Made by a program: the position numbers and the translations under genes | Source: Bacteroidaceae bacterium | GTDB taxonomy: Bacteria > Bacteroidota > Bacteroidia > Bacteroidales > Bacteroidaceae | Length of the DNA: 64,000 nt | Direction: 5' to 3' | Assembly (NCBI GenBank): GCA_017615835.1 | Contig: JAFZZI010000002.1 | Coordinates: forward strand, 1 to 64,000 | Shown here: one piece after another, positions 8,898 through 18,447 of the stretch | Layout: the number at the start of each line of letters is the position of its first letter | How positions within the stretch are numbered: position 1 is the stretch's first letter | The notes under the pieces: model-generated | What the model saw: the letters and a program-made list of their open reading frames with translations, nothing else | Database searches by the model: none | What the model was told of the DNA's origin: nothing

Positions 8898-9872
8898 ATG
8901 GAGAAACCTTCTGCTCTGTTGACGCGATTTCAGGAGCATCTGGATGGATTGGATTATCCCCGGAAGCCTGAAGGCCTTTACGATCCGGTGCGCTATGCAC
9001 TCTCGTTGGGCGGAAAGAGGATGCGGCCACTGCTTCTGTTGATGGCCTGCAATGTTTACCGCGAGGATGTGGAGGTTGCGATGGATCTTGCCTGCGGGCT
9101 GGAACTGTTCCACAACTATACGCTGCTGCACGATGATGTGATGGACAGGGCGGATATACGCAGGGGTATGCCTACGGTACACAGGAAGTGGGACGGCAAT
9201 ACGGCAATCCTGTCGGGAGATGTGATGGCGTTTCTGGCTTACAGGTTTGTCAGGAGAGTTCCCGATGATTGTCTGGGAGATGTACTTGCTGTGGTGGATA
9301 AGGCTTTCGTGGAAGTGATGGAGGGTCAGCAGCATGACATGGATTTTGAGAAGCGCAACGACGTTACTGAGGAGGAGTATATGGAGATGATACGTCTGAA
9401 GACATCGGTGCTGCCGGCGGCGGCTCTTCAGCTTGGGGCGATTGTGGGCGGTGCCCACGAGAGCGATGCCATGGCTCTGTACAGTTTCGGCTTGAAGATG
9501 GGACTGGCGTTTCAACTGCAGGATGACTTGCTGGATGTTTACGGCGACCCGAAGGTTTTCGGAAAGAGAATCGGAGGGGACATTCTGTGCAACAAGAAGA
9601 CTTACCTTTATATTAAGGCGCGCCTTCTGGCAGATGATGAATGTAATGCTGAACTTGACAGGTGGGCTTCATACGGAGACGATAAGGCTGCTGAGAAGAT
9701 TTCCGGGGTGACGGCTGTGTATGACCGGCTTGGGGTGCGCGGTCACTGCGAGCATCGGATTGAGGCACTGTTTGCGGAGGCTATGGAGTGTCTGGAGGGT
9801 ATGGAGGTTCCTGCCGGGAGACTGGCTCCCCTGAAGGAGTATGTTGCGGGTATGATGAACAGAAAACTTTGA
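8898..9872 (+). CDS. Polyprenyl diphosphate synthase (E-isoprenyl diphosphate synthase family)
   Basis: A 324-residue all-helical prenyltransferase elongating IPP onto allylic diphosphates. Both aspartate motifs are intact: LLHDDVMD near 80 (first DDxxD) and FQLQDDLLDVYGD near 207 (second), with GGKRMRP near 40 binding IPP. Chain length (geranylgeranyl versus longer, for menaquinone) cannot be told. The ATG at 8898 is preferred to an in-frame TTG 12 bases earlier. A hypothetical gene and a TatD-type gene follow with 3-base and overlapping junctions. Confidence 0.9.
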   Translation: MEKPSALLTRFQEHLDGLDYPRKPEGLYDPVRYALSLGGKRMRPLLLLMACNVYREDVEVAMDLACGLELFHNYTLLHDDVMDRADIRRGMPTVHRKWDGNTAILSGDVMAFLAYRFVRRVPDDCLGDVLAVVDKAFVEVMEGQQHDMDFEKRNDVTEEEYMEMIRLKTSVLPAAALQLGAIVGGAHESDAMALYSFGLKMGLAFQLQDDLLDVYGDPKVFGKRIGGDILCNKKTYLYIKARLLADDECNAELDRWASYGDDKAAEKISGVTAVYDRLGVRGHCEHRIEALFAEAMECLEGMEVPAGRLAPLKEYVAGMMNRKL

Positions 9873-9875
9873 GAG

Positions 9876-10577
9876 ATGCCGTACAGGAGGTTGCCGAATA
9901 CGGATGCGGCCCGGATAAGGGCCGTGGAGACTGCGCTGGGACGAATGCGTGGGTATGGCAGCTTTGAGCCTGTGATTTCGCCTGATGTGCTGGTGAAGGC
10001 GGAGCGCATTCTGTATGATTTCAAGGCGGCGAACTCGAAGTATCAGGCTAATCTGGAGCGTCAGTTGGAGTTTTCACGGTCTGACAACTATAGGAACAGG
10101 TTCAAGACGGCGAAGATGTATGTGACGCATTTCATTCTTGTGTTCAATATGTGTGTGAAGCGGAAGGAGTTCAAGGTCTCGGACCGTACGTATTATTCGA
10201 TGCCGCTTGACATGACTGACCTGCCTGACCTTTCGACGGAGGTGGCTGTGCTGCGCTGGTGTCAGAATGTGATTAACGGTGAGAGAGCACGTACGTCAAC
10301 CGGCGGTGTTCCGATATACAATCCTTCGGTGGCAAAGTTGGCGGTTCACTATGATTTGTTCAATGAGCAGTATCAGCAGAACAATACGCTCAGGATGCTG
10401 ACGGATGAGAGTCAGGCTGTCGTGGCAGAGATGCGTCCGGCAATGGATGCTGTGATTCTGGAGATGTGGAACGCGATTGAGCGTTATTTCTGGGCAAAAG
10501 GGGTTGCCGACAGGGTGTCTGCCTGTCGGGAATATGGTATAGTCTATTACTACAGGAAGGGTGAGAAGGCTGATTGA
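9876..10577 (+). CDS. Conserved-looking hypothetical cytosolic protein
   Basis: A 233-residue protein I do not recognise. No signal peptide or membrane segment is seen. It is rich in Tyr, Arg and Met, with a helical-looking N terminus (DAARIRAVETALGRM) and a middle part with many aromatic residues. It lies three bases after the prenyl synthase and overlaps the TatD-type gene by 17 bases, so it is cotranscribed with both. Codon use resembles its neighbours. Function unknown. Confidence 0.75.
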   Translation: MPYRRLPNTDAARIRAVETALGRMRGYGSFEPVISPDVLVKAERILYDFKAANSKYQANLERQLEFSRSDNYRNRFKTAKMYVTHFILVFNMCVKRKEFKVSDRTYYSMPLDMTDLPDLSTEVAVLRWCQNVINGERARTSTGGVPIYNPSVAKLAVHYDLFNEQYQQNNTLRMLTDESQAVVAEMRPAMDAVILEMWNAIERYFWAKGVADRVSACREYGIVYYYRKGEKAD

Positions 10578-11358
10578 CACCCACTCGCATATTTTTCTTG
10601 AAGAGTTCGTTCCGGACTTGCCTGATGTTCTGACGAGGGCCGGCGATGTTGGTGTGGATACGTTTGTGATGCCAAATATTAATATGGCGTCTCTGCCTGA
10701 CTTGTTGCGGGTGAGGGAGGCTTATGAGGGGTGCTGTCATGCGACGGTAGGTCTTCATCCCACCGACCTGACAGATGGGTATGAGGCTGAACTGGATGAG
10801 ATGGAGAGGCTTCTTGAGGAGGATCAGGCGACGGAGGGACCGCATCTGTTCAAGGCAATAGGCGAAACGGGGCTTGACCTGTATTGGGAACGGGACGGAT
10901 TGGAGCGTCAGGTGATTTCTTTGGTGAGACAGGTGGAGTGGGCATTGAGGTTTGACCTACCGGTCATCATTCATTCCAGGGCTGCTTCGGTTGAACTGGT
11001 TGAGGTATTGGAGGGTTTCAGGGGCAGTGCGCTGAAAGGGGTTTTCCACTGTTTCTCGGGCGATGCCGAGGAGGCACGGCGGCTGCTGGAGTTTGAGGGT
11101 TTCATGTTCGGAATAGGCGGGGTGGTAACTTACAGAAACAGCAGGCTGCCGGAGTCGCTGCCGCTGATTCCGCGTGACAGGGTGGTGACGGAAACAGACT
11201 GCCCGTATCTTCCGCCGGTGCCGTACAGGGGGCGGCGCAATGAGCCTGCGTTCATGGTGAAGACCGCAGAGGCGATTGCCGGACTGTGGGGCTGCACGGC
11301 CGACGAGGTGGCGGAGAGGACAGTTGACAATGCCTGCCTTCTGTTCGGAATACAATAA
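10561..11358 (+). CDS. TatD family metal-dependent hydrolase (deoxyribonuclease-like)
   Basis: A 265-residue amidohydrolase-fold nuclease. Metal-binding residues are in IDTHSHIF (H8, H10), GETGLDLY (Glu), VIIHSRAA (His), GVFHCFSG (His) and TETDCPYL (Asp), the complete TatD set. Family members are 3'-5' DNases or exonucleases and possibly tRNA- or D-aminoacyl-related hydrolases. The substrate here is not known. The start is a GTG inside the end of the upstream gene. No later in-frame start would keep the first His pair. Confidence 0.88.
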   Translation: MRRLIDTHSHIFLEEFVPDLPDVLTRAGDVGVDTFVMPNINMASLPDLLRVREAYEGCCHATVGLHPTDLTDGYEAELDEMERLLEEDQATEGPHLFKAIGETGLDLYWERDGLERQVISLVRQVEWALRFDLPVIIHSRAASVELVEVLEGFRGSALKGVFHCFSGDAEEARRLLEFEGFMFGIGGVVTYRNSRLPESLPLIPRDRVVTETDCPYLPPVPYRGRRNEPAFMVKTAEAIAGLWGCTADEVAERTVDNACLLFGIQ

Positions 11359-11405
11359 GTGGGTGCTTTTTTCGTTTATCCTGTAACGTATTTTTCGTAG
11401 TAGGG

Positions 11406-12557
11406 ATGAATAGGATTACTGATTTCAAGAATATAAGGACTGCACTGATTCTGGTGGCGGTGGCAATAGCTATTTTCTCGCTTCTGGTGTCGCATTCGCT
11501 GGTGAAGGATCTGGAGAAGGAGGAGCATGTCAAGATGGAGATTTTTGCCGATGCCTATCGTGCGATTAACGAGGCTAATGAGGATACTGATCTGAGTCTG
11601 GTGATGTCGGTGCTGTCGGGCAACAATACTATCCCGGTGATTGTGCTTGACCAGGATGGAGGCATAAGGGATTATCTTAATATTGAGATCCGCAAGGCGG
11701 ATACAGCGACTTTTCTCATGAAGAGGGTTGCCCAGATGCGTGACAAGGGTAACTCGATACGCATTTATCATGACAGGGCTTCGAGTGATGCCTATACTGA
11801 GGTGTGCTTTGACGACTCACTGATGATCAGCCGCCTGACGGTCTATCCGTACATTCAGCTGGGCGTGGTGTCGCTGTTCGTACTTATTGCGATTTTCGCT
11901 TTGCTGAGTTTCAAGAAGACGGAGCAGAACAGGGTGTGGGTGGGATTGTCAAAGGAGACGGCCCATCAACTGGGTACGCCGATTTCATCGCTCATGGCTT
12001 GGACTGAACTGCTGAAGGATAAGTATGACGATGAACTGATAGATGAGATGGGTAAGGATGTGAAGCGTCTGGAGATTATCGCTGAGCGCTTCTCGAAGGT
12101 GGGGTCTATGCCTGATCCGGTGCCGGAGGATGTGGCCAGGGTGCTGGAAGGGGCGTTGGGCTATATCGAGCACCGCTCACCCGCTACGGTGAAGTTTGTC
12201 AGAAAGTTCCCGGATAAGCCTGTGGAGGCGAGAATGAATGCTCCGCTTTTCGAGTGGGTGGTTGAGAATCTTTGCAAGAATGCCGTGGATGCCATGGATG
12301 GCAAGGGTACGCTCACCGTTGAACTGCTTGAGGATGAAAAGTATGCATACATTGAGGTCGCGGATACGGGAAAAGGTATTCACAAGAACTCGTTCAAGAC
12401 GGTATTCCAACCGGGATATACAACAAAAAAGAGGGGCTGGGGACTGGGTCTGTCACTGGCTAAGAGGATTGTCGAGGAGTATCATAAAGGAAGGATTTTT
12501 GTAAAGAAATCGGAGTTGGGAAAGGGTACCGTGTTCAGGGTGGAACTGATAAAATAA
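11406..12557 (+). CDS. Membrane sensor histidine kinase (orphan)
   Basis: A 383-residue two-component kinase. The first membrane helix is at about 12-30, then a periplasmic segment of about 120 residues, a second helix at about 155-172, a dimerisation/phospho-acceptor segment with H in KETAHQLGTPISSLMAW, and a HATPase domain. The HATPase domain holds the N box NLCKNAVDAMDG, the G1 box DTGKGI and the G2 box GWGLGLSLAK. There is no HAMP domain. No response regulator gene is adjacent on either side, so the partner is encoded elsewhere. The signal is unknown. Confidence 0.88.
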   Translation: MNRITDFKNIRTALILVAVAIAIFSLLVSHSLVKDLEKEEHVKMEIFADAYRAINEANEDTDLSLVMSVLSGNNTIPVIVLDQDGGIRDYLNIEIRKADTATFLMKRVAQMRDKGNSIRIYHDRASSDAYTEVCFDDSLMISRLTVYPYIQLGVVSLFVLIAIFALLSFKKTEQNRVWVGLSKETAHQLGTPISSLMAWTELLKDKYDDELIDEMGKDVKRLEIIAERFSKVGSMPDPVPEDVARVLEGALGYIEHRSPATVKFVRKFPDKPVEARMNAPLFEWVVENLCKNAVDAMDGKGTLTVELLEDEKYAYIEVADTGKGIHKNSFKTVFQPGYTTKKRGWGLGLSLAKRIVEEYHKGRIFVKKSELGKGTVFRVELIK

Positions 12558-12599
12558 TGAAAAAGACGGGCAAAAGCTCATTCCTATAAATAATATTTG

Positions 12600-12607
12600 T
12601 ATCTTTG
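12600..12607 (+). promoter_or_regulatory. Bacteroidota -7 box before the DUF177-rpmF operon
   Basis: TATCTTTG ends 20 bases before the ATG at 12628. The possible GTG start at 12607 would fall within the promoter, so the ATG was chosen. Confidence 0.6.
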
Positions 12608-12627
12608 TGGCCCGAAAATTTTGTTCA

Positions 12628-13149
12628 ATGGGAAAGTTGGGCGCATACAAGATTGACCTTAAGGGTCAGAAAGAGGCTTCGGCATCGTATGGCTGGGTCG
12701 TTGACAGTGACTATTTCACCGCACTGGATGTGGAGGATATCCGCAGGGGTCGTGTCAATGTATCGCTCGACGTGACAAAGGTTTCAAATCAGTTCGTTCT
12801 GTCTTTCGTGCTCAAGGGTGATGTTATCTTGCAGTGTGACCGCTGCCTGGACGACATGGTTCAGGAGATTGATACTACAGGAGAGTTGAAGGTGCGCCTT
12901 GGAGAGGATTTCGCCGATGACGGTGATGTAGTAGTGGTGCCGGAACAGGATGGTACAATTAATGTTTCGTGGTATATATATGAGTTCATTTCTCTGGCTG
13001 TGCCGTTGAAGCATGTGCACGCTCCGGGTAAGTGCAACAAGGCGATGTCGGAGGAACTGGACAAGTATTCGGCATCAGAAGAGGATGAGGGAAATTCACC
13101 GTCTGATCCGCGCTGGAGTGAACTGGAGAACCTGAATCTGGATGATTGA
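12628..13149 (+). CDS. DUF177 (YceD-type) protein
   Basis: A 173-residue protein. The family features are the central hydrophobic strand block, a CDRCLDDM cysteine motif (near residue 71), the LRLG/V-type strand, and a C-terminal region ending in DPRWSELENLNLDD, typical of DUF177. Family members accumulate with, and are required for, 23S rRNA and large-subunit biogenesis in plants and bacteria. The constant position directly before rpmF (38 bases) supports a link to ribosome assembly. Confidence 0.85.
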   Translation: MGKLGAYKIDLKGQKEASASYGWVVDSDYFTALDVEDIRRGRVNVSLDVTKVSNQFVLSFVLKGDVILQCDRCLDDMVQEIDTTGELKVRLGEDFADDGDVVVVPEQDGTINVSWYIYEFISLAVPLKHVHAPGKCNKAMSEELDKYSASEEDEGNSPSDPRWSELENLNLDD

Positions 13150-13187
13150 ATTTGAATGAATGACGATAATCAATAAAAAGTAAGAAA

Positions 13188-13376
13188 ATGGCACATCCTA
13201 AAAGAAGACAGTCGAATACTAGGACTGCAAAGAGAAGGACTCACGACAAGGCTGTTGCTCCGACGTTGGCTATCTGCCCGAACTGCGGTGCATGGCATGT
13301 ATATCATACCGTTTGTGGTGAGTGTGGTTACTACAGAGGCAAGCTTGCGGTCGTAAAAGAGGCAGCTGCTGAGTGA
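13188..13376 (+). CDS. rpmF: 50S ribosomal protein L32
   Basis: A 62-residue basic protein. The MAHPKRRQSNTRTAKRRTHD start is diagnostic of L32, and the two CxxC pairs (CPNC and CGEC) form a zinc ribbon. It is followed by an intrinsic terminator. In many bacteria rpmF leads a fatty-acid operon; here the GTPase gene era comes next instead. Confidence 0.97.
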   Translation: MAHPKRRQSNTRTAKRRTHDKAVAPTLAICPNCGAWHVYHTVCGECGYYRGKLAVVKEAAAE

Positions 13377-13395
13377 TTTTAACTGAAAGGAAAAG

Positions 13396-13424
13396 AAACG
13401 CACCGCTTGCGATGCGTTTTTTTT
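13396..13424 (+). terminator. Intrinsic terminator between rpmF and era
   Basis: AAACGCA / TGCGTTT stem (13396-13402 with 13413-13419) and a T run to 13424, ending only 16 bases before the era ATG. It leaves little room for a separate era promoter, so partial read-through is likely. Confidence 0.75.
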
Positions 13425-13440
13425 GTATTTGGGACAAGTG

Positions 13441-14322
13441 ATGCACAAGGCTGGCTTTGTAAATATTGTGGGCAACCCCAACGTGGGGAAATCTACTCTG
13501 ATGAACATTCTGGTCGGAGAGAAAATCTCTATTGCGACGTTCAAGGCGCAGACGACCCGTCACCGTATCATGGGGATAGTCAACACTGAGGAATCGCAGA
13601 TTGTCTTTTCTGATACGCCCGGTGTGCTGAAGCCTAACTATAAGCTTCAGGAGTCGATGCTGGCTTTCTCGGAGTCGGCGCTGGTGGACGCGGACGTTTT
13701 GCTCTACATGACGGATGTGGTGGAGAAAATTGACAAGAACAGCGATTTTGTCGAGAAGGTGGCCCGTCTGGATGTGCCGGTTCTGGTGCTTATCAATAAG
13801 ATTGACCTGACTGACCAGCAGGCCCTGGAAAAGATGGTGGATGAGTGGCACACCATATTTCCGAAGGCTGAGATTATCCCTATCTGTGCAAAGACGGGTT
13901 TTGGAATTGATTTTGTAAAGAAAAGAGTTAATGAACTGATTCCACCTTCACCTCCCTATTTCGACAAGGATCAGCTGACTGACAGGCCCGCCCGCTTTTT
14001 CGTGTCCGAGATTATACGGGAGAAGATTCTGCTGAACTATGACAAGGAGATTCCATACTCTGTGGAGGTAGTGGTGGAACAGTTCAAGGAGAACCGTAGC
14101 AGAATTCTTATAAGCACGGTTGTCTATGTCGAACGCGAGTCGCAGAAGGGGATTCTGATTGGGCATGAAGGCTCGGCGATGAAGAAGGTAGCGACATCGG
14201 CACGCAAGGATCTTGAGAAGTTCTTCGGAAAGAAGATTTTCCTTGAGGTGTTCATCAAGGTTGACAAGAACTGGCGCTGCTCGGACAGGGAACTGGCAAA
14301 CTTTGGTTACAATCCGAAATAA
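13441..14322 (+). CDS. era: GTPase Era
   Basis: A 293-residue Ras-like GTPase with a C-terminal KH domain that binds the 3' end of 16S rRNA during 30S maturation. G1 GNPNVGKST at 11-19, G3 DTPG at 58-61, G4 NKID near 121, and a KH segment with [22 protein letters not shown] near 235, seen as [10 protein letters not shown]. The ATG at 13441 gives the usual [11 protein letters not shown] start. Nine bases separate it from der. Confidence 0.96.
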   Translation: MHKAGFVNIVGNPNVGKSTLMNILVGEKISIATFKAQTTRHRIMGIVNTEESQIVFSDTPGVLKPNYKLQESMLAFSESALVDADVLLYMTDVVEKIDKNSDFVEKVARLDVPVLVLINKIDLTDQQALEKMVDEWHTIFPKAEIIPICAKTGFGIDFVKKRVNELIPPSPPYFDKDQLTDRPARFFVSEIIREKILLNYDKEIPYSVEVVVEQFKENRSRILISTVVYVERESQKGILIGHEGSAMKKVATSARKDLEKFFGKKIFLEVFIKVDKNWRCSDRELANFGYNPK

Positions 14323-14330
14323 TTCTGACT

Positions 14331-15644
14331 ATGGGCAATCTGGTAGCTATCGTGGGACGCCCGAATGTGGGCAAGTCGACTCTGTTCAACAGACTGACGC
14401 AGAGCAGGCAGGCTATTGTGGATGACGAGGCCGGCACTACGCGCGACCGCCAGTATGGTAAGTGCGAGTGGGGCGGTCGTGTATTCTCGGTGGTGGATAC
14501 TGGCGGCTGGGTGGTCAATTCTGATGATGTGTTCGAGGAGGAGATACGGAAGCAGGTTGAGGTGGCTATTGATGAGGCTGACCTGATTCTGTTCATGGTG
14601 GATATCAAGACTGGGGTGACTGACCTTGATGATGCGGTTGCCCGCATTCTGCGCAAGTCTGAAACTCCGGTGATACTGGTGGCCAACAAAATGGATTCTT
14701 TCGAGTTACAGTATCAGGCGGCTGAGTTCTACCGACTTGGGTTGGGCGATCCGGTTTGTCTGTCCGCGGCAAATGGCAGCGGCTCGGGCGAACTGCTCGA
14801 CATTGTGCTCGAGAAGTTGGTTGAGAAGCCTGAGGAGGTGTCGGATGAGGAAATTCCCCGGTTCGCGGTTGTGGGACGCCCGAATGTGGGAAAGAGTTCG
14901 ATTGTAAATGCTTTTATCGGTGAAGACCGGCATATTGTGACTGAGATTGCCGGTACAACCCGCGATTCTATATATACGCGGTATGACAAGTTCGGGTTCG
15001 ATTTCTATCTGGTCGATACTGCGGGGATACGCAGGAAAAGTAAGGTAGAGGAGGATCTTGAGTTCTATTCGGTGATGCGTTCGATTAGGGCAATCGAGAA
15101 CTCGGATGTCTGTATTCTGATGCTTGACGCGACACGCGGTTTAGAGAGTCAGGATATGAACATTGTTTCGCTCATAGTGAAGAACCAGAAGGGACTGGTA
15201 GTCGTTGTGAACAAGTGGGATCTTATAGAGGATCGCTCGGCTACGGTGATGAAGAATTATGAGGAGGCTATCAGGGCACGTCTGGCACCGTTCGTGGATT
15301 TTCCGATTGTCTTCACATCTGCTGTGAACAAGCAGCGTATTATGAAGGTTCTTGAGGTGGCAAAGGAGGTTTGCCTGCACCGGCAGTACAGAGTATCGAC
15401 CGGTAAGTTGAATGCTGAGATGTTGCCGTTGATTGAGGCGTATCCGCCCCCTTCGATGAAGGGCAAGTATATCAAGATCAAGTATTGCATGCAGTTGCAG
15501 GGCCCTTCGATTCCGTCGTTTATCTTCTTCGCGAACCTGCCTCAGTATGTGAAGGAGCCTTACAAGCGTTTTCTGGAGAATAAGATACGCGAGAGGTGGA
15601 ACTTCAGCGGTACGCCGATTAATATTTTCATCAGACAGAAGTAA
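14331..15644 (+). CDS. der: GTPase Der (EngA)
   Basis: A 437-residue double-GTPase of 50S assembly. The first G domain has [12 protein letters not shown] at residues 8-19 and the second has [12 protein letters not shown] near 183, each with its own DTxG and NKxD motif (DTGG, NKMD; DTAG, NKWD). A C-terminal KH-like domain follows (TGKLNAEM onward). Cotranscribed with era. Confidence 0.97.
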   Translation: MGNLVAIVGRPNVGKSTLFNRLTQSRQAIVDDEAGTTRDRQYGKCEWGGRVFSVVDTGGWVVNSDDVFEEEIRKQVEVAIDEADLILFMVDIKTGVTDLDDAVARILRKSETPVILVANKMDSFELQYQAAEFYRLGLGDPVCLSAANGSGSGELLDIVLEKLVEKPEEVSDEEIPRFAVVGRPNVGKSSIVNAFIGEDRHIVTEIAGTTRDSIYTRYDKFGFDFYLVDTAGIRRKSKVEEDLEFYSVMRSIRAIENSDVCILMLDATRGLESQDMNIVSLIVKNQKGLVVVVNKWDLIEDRSATVMKNYEEAIRARLAPFVDFPIVFTSAVNKQRIMKVLEVAKEVCLHRQYRVSTGKLNAEMLPLIEAYPPPSMKGKYIKIKYCMQLQGPSIPSFIFFANLPQYVKEPYKRFLENKIRERWNFSGTPINIFIRQK

Positions 15645-15651
15645 TGAACAG

Positions 15652-15680
15652 AAAAAGCCGCCGCAGGGCGGCTTTGTTTT
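15652..15680. terminator. Bidirectional terminator between der and the M6 peptidase gene
   Basis: AAAGCCGCC / GGCGGCTTT stem (15654-15662 with 15667-15675), GCAG tetraloop, A run on the left and T-rich run on the right, serving both convergent genes. Confidence 0.85.
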
Positions 15681-15681
15681 T

Positions 15682-17478
15682 CTAAAAGACGATGGCCTTG
15701 TGCGCGGTGCCGCCGGCGCGGATCAGGTATATGCCTGGCTGGAGGCTGACGGTGGACGAGCCTTGGATCGTGGATTGCAGTCTGCTGGAGATGGACCAGA
15801 CGGTGACCGTAATTTCGGAGGGAGCGGTGACTGTGAGGTAACCCCGGCCGGCTGTGACGCTTAGGCCTGTGTCCTGACTGACGGCTTTAACTGGGGTTGC
15901 GGTGCCTATGGCTTCAAAACGGACGGTGCCGTCGGAGTAGGTGATGTTGTGTATTGTAAAGTCGGTCTGGATGGCTCCGTTGATGGAGGCGGCGGGAAGA
16001 CTGTTGTATGTGATGCTATCTTTGTTACCGTAGGGGTAGAGGTCGTCGGCCTGTGTCTGGGTACTGTAGATGTAGTCGGCTGGTATTATTGAGTAACCTT
16101 TGTTAGAGGCGCTGACATTGACTGTGTTGCCGGACCAGGCTCTGGTGGTGTATGATACGGCTGTAGCCATGAGACCGAGGCTGGGCTGGAAACGGAACCA
16201 GCCGGTTTTGCCATGGTTTTCGAGTATGATGAACTTGTGAGGGTCTTCTGTGTTCAGACGATAGGCTGCTTTGCCATCGTCAAGGGCGGAAAGGCTGTAC
16301 CGGCCAGGGGATTGAATAATTTCGAGATCCATCCATCCGAGAGAGAAGCGCTCGAAGGCTGTCATGCCGGTAGGTGCAAAATCGTTGTTGTCGTAGAGGC
16401 CGTAGTCCATCAGGCTCCAGGACTTGAGGGCAAAGACTTTCTCAGAGCGGGTGTCATAGAAGTCGGGAAGCCCGAGTGCATGGCAGTATTCGTGACAGAA
16501 CAGCCCGATTCCGTCGATGATGGTGTCGGTGTTGTAGAACAGTTCGCAGGAGCAGATGCCACTGGCCACTTTGGTTTGTCCGAGGTTCAGGGAGAGAGGC
16601 CTGTAGTGGGGCCAGATAGTGTTGGGGTCGGAATGGGAGTAGTTCTCACCGCGTCCGGCGTAAAGCAGATAGACGGCATCGATGACTTTGTCGTCATCGG
16701 TGCAGAAGTCGGAGGTCTTGAGCAGTCCCCTCCGATATGCCTTCTGGCAGATTTCGGTCATGAGTTGCTCGGCATGGACGTCATCATTGCCTTGATTCTT
16801 GCCGTAGTAGATGTAGCTGCTGTCGGCAGTGATGGGTCCTATGATCTTGAATGTGGGAGAGAACTGGCCGAAAGACTGGCTTTCGAAGTAGTCGCGGACG
16901 CTGCCTATGGCGCCGATGCCGGTGTTCCCGTTGTACGTCAGCCTGGAGGTGTAGCCGCGGAGGTTCATCTGGTCGTCAATCCTTTTGCGTATCAGGGAAT
17001 CGCTGAGAGTGAACGGCTTGTCGGGGAAATTCACCAACAGTACAGGTATGTTGACTTGACCGGTGGTTTTTGCAGTGGAGATGGAGTACTCTCCGGGTCG
17101 GGCTACTTGGTCGTAGAGGTCCGAGTCGATGAGGTTGCCTGCCTTAAAGGCTTCATGCAACTCCTGCTGACTGACGTGGCTGAGGGCTGTCTTTTCGGCA
17201 GCAGTACGCTGAGAAGGGTCGTGGGCAAGCATGTCTCCGGGAATTGGCAGGCCGTCGCTGATGCTGGTGACGTAGCGGCACGCCCCGTCATCGCAGAGGG
17301 TGACCATGATGCCGTCTGAGGTGATATGGAAACGGTTGTGTTCATTGCCTGAGAGACTGATGCTGACTGTGCTGCCATCTGGTTGACTGTGCGTAAAGAA
17401 ACTTAGACGTGCGGGTGCACCTGTAAGTGCTGATACAATCAATGTCAGGCAGAGGAGTGAAAGCAGTTTCTGTCTCAT
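15682..17478 (-). CDS. M6 family metalloprotease with type IX sorting domain
   Basis: A 598-residue secreted zinc peptidase. A signal peptide (MRQKLLSLLCLTLIVSALTG) is followed by a propeptide-like region, then the M6 (immune-inhibitor-A-like) catalytic domain. The zinc site is HEYCHALGLPDFYD. The last about 75 residues look like a T9SS type A C-terminal domain, with VWSIS..GSSTVSLQPGIYLIRAGG and a final K-A-I-V-F, meaning export through the T9SS to the surface or outside. PorQ, a part of that system, is encoded at 6975-7952. The start is the ATG at 17478, which begins the signal peptide; a longer frame runs back into lptB. It lies four bases after lptB. Confidence 0.87.
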   Translation of the reverse strand: MRQKLLSLLCLTLIVSALTGAPARLSFFTHSQPDGSTVSISLSGNEHNRFHITSDGIMVTLCDDGACRYVTSISDGLPIPGDMLAHDPSQRTAAEKTALSHVSQQELHEAFKAGNLIDSDLYDQVARPGEYSISTAKTTGQVNIPVLLVNFPDKPFTLSDSLIRKRIDDQMNLRGYTSRLTYNGNTGIGAIGSVRDYFESQSFGQFSPTFKIIGPITADSSYIYYGKNQGNDDVHAEQLMTEICQKAYRRGLLKTSDFCTDDDKVIDAVYLLYAGRGENYSHSDPNTIWPHYRPLSLNLGQTKVASGICSCELFYNTDTIIDGIGLFCHEYCHALGLPDFYDTRSEKVFALKSWSLMDYGLYDNNDFAPTGMTAFERFSLGWMDLEIIQSPGRYSLSALDDGKAAYRLNTEDPHKFIILENHGKTGWFRFQPSLGLMATAVSYTTRAWSGNTVNVSASNKGYSIIPADYIYSTQTQADDLYPYGNKDSITYNSLPAASINGAIQTDFTIHNITYSDGTVRFEAIGTATPVKAVSQDTGLSVTAGRGYLTVTAPSEITVTVWSISSRLQSTIQGSSTVSLQPGIYLIRAGGTAHKAIVF

Positions 17479-17482
17479 TTCA

Positions 17483-18256
17483 TCACAGTTGGAAACTTTT
17501 CTTCCTGAGCTCGAAACTCTGGCTGAGGTATTTGGCTCTGACTGTCGGATTTGCAGCCAGTTCCTCGGGAGTGCCGTGGAAAAGGATGCGCCCTTCGTAC
17601 AGAAGGTAGGCACGGTCGGTTATGCTGAGAGTTTCGTGTACATTGTGGTCGGTGATGAGGATGCCTATGTTGCGGAACTTGAGTTTCCACACTATCTGCT
17701 GGATGTCTTCGACGGCGATGGGATCGACACCGGCAAATGGCTCGTCAAGCATGATGAACTTTGGCTCGATGGCAAGGCAGCGGGCAATTTCGGTGCGGCG
17801 GCGTTCGCCTCCGGAAAGACGGTCGCCCAGGTTCTTGCGGACTTTTTGAAGGCTGAATTCCTCAATGAGACTCTCAAGCTTTTGACGCTGGTAGTCTATT
17901 GGCTTGTCAGTGAGCTCAAGAACGGAGGCGATGTTGTCTTCGACGCTCATCTTGCGAAAGACGCTGGCTTCCTGTGCCAGGTATCCGATACCCTTGCGGG
18001 CTCTCTGATATACGGGATAGGCAGTTATGTCTTCATCTCCCAGAAAAATGCGTCCTTCGTTGGGGGTTATGAGTCCGGTAGCCATATAGAAAGTTGTGGT
18101 CTTTCCGGCTCCGTTGGGGCCCAGCAGACCGACGATCTCGCCTTGGCGCACATTGATAGAGACGTGGTTGACCACGGTTCTCTTGCCATATCTCTTCACC
18201 AGATTCTCTGTATGCAGTACAGTGTTGTCCTGACCTGCAGTGTCTGCACTTTCCAT
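17483..18256 (-). CDS. lptB: LPS export ABC transporter ATP-binding protein
   Basis: A 257-residue ATPase powering extraction of lipopolysaccharide from the inner membrane with LptF/G/C. Walker [10 protein letters not shown] near 45, Q-loop YLAQEAS, signature LSGGERRR, Walker [14 protein letters not shown] and H-switch ITDHNV, all as in LptB. LptB-type wording [11 protein letters not shown] is intact. It has its own -7 box upstream. The OstA-like gene at 29338 belongs to the same pathway but is not adjacent. Confidence 0.94.
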   Translation of the reverse strand: MESADTAGQDNTVLHTENLVKRYGKRTVVNHVSINVRQGEIVGLLGPNGAGKTTTFYMATGLITPNEGRIFLGDEDITAYPVYQRARKGIGYLAQEASVFRKMSVEDNIASVLELTDKPIDYQRQKLESLIEEFSLQKVRKNLGDRLSGGERRRTEIARCLAIEPKFIMLDEPFAGVDPIAVEDIQQIVWKLKFRNIGILITDHNVHETLSITDRAYLLYEGRILFHGTPEELAANPTVRAKYLSQSFELRKKSFQL

Positions 18257-18281
18257 GACCCGTTTGTGAGTTATATGCCTG

Positions 18282-18289
18282 CAAAGATA
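18282..18289 (-). promoter_or_regulatory. Bacteroidota -7 box for lptB
   Basis: TATCTTTG on the minus strand, 26 bases upstream of the lptB ATG. A TTG at 18313-18315 could be the -33 element, at a long spacing. Confidence 0.5.
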
Positions 18290-18387
18290 GCGGTTTTATT
18301 CGTTTGTCTATACAATAGATAATAGTTGCTAATAATTATTATAAATTTTGCGGTTTATGAATATTGGTTTAAATTCGCATTCTATTA

Positions 18388-18404
18388 GATGCTCCGGAAG
18401 CATC
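18388..18404. other. Hairpin in the 5' leader of tig
   Basis: GATGCT-CCGGA-AGCATC, a perfect 6-bp stem 44 bases before the tig ATG. There is no T run, so it is not a standard terminator. It may be a leader structure or protein site. Confidence 0.5.
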
Positions 18405-18447
18405 CGAGTGCGTTGCCGCAATGATTTTTAACTGATATAAAAACGAA

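Noticed and set aside
16213-17319. Plus-strand frame of 368 codons opposite the M6 peptidase
   Set aside because: No domain, Val/Gly/Asp-rich shadow; the minus-strand peptidase has signal peptide, zinc site and sorting domain.
17489-18322. Plus-strand frame of 277 codons opposite lptB
   Set aside because: Shadow of the complete lptB gene on the other strand.
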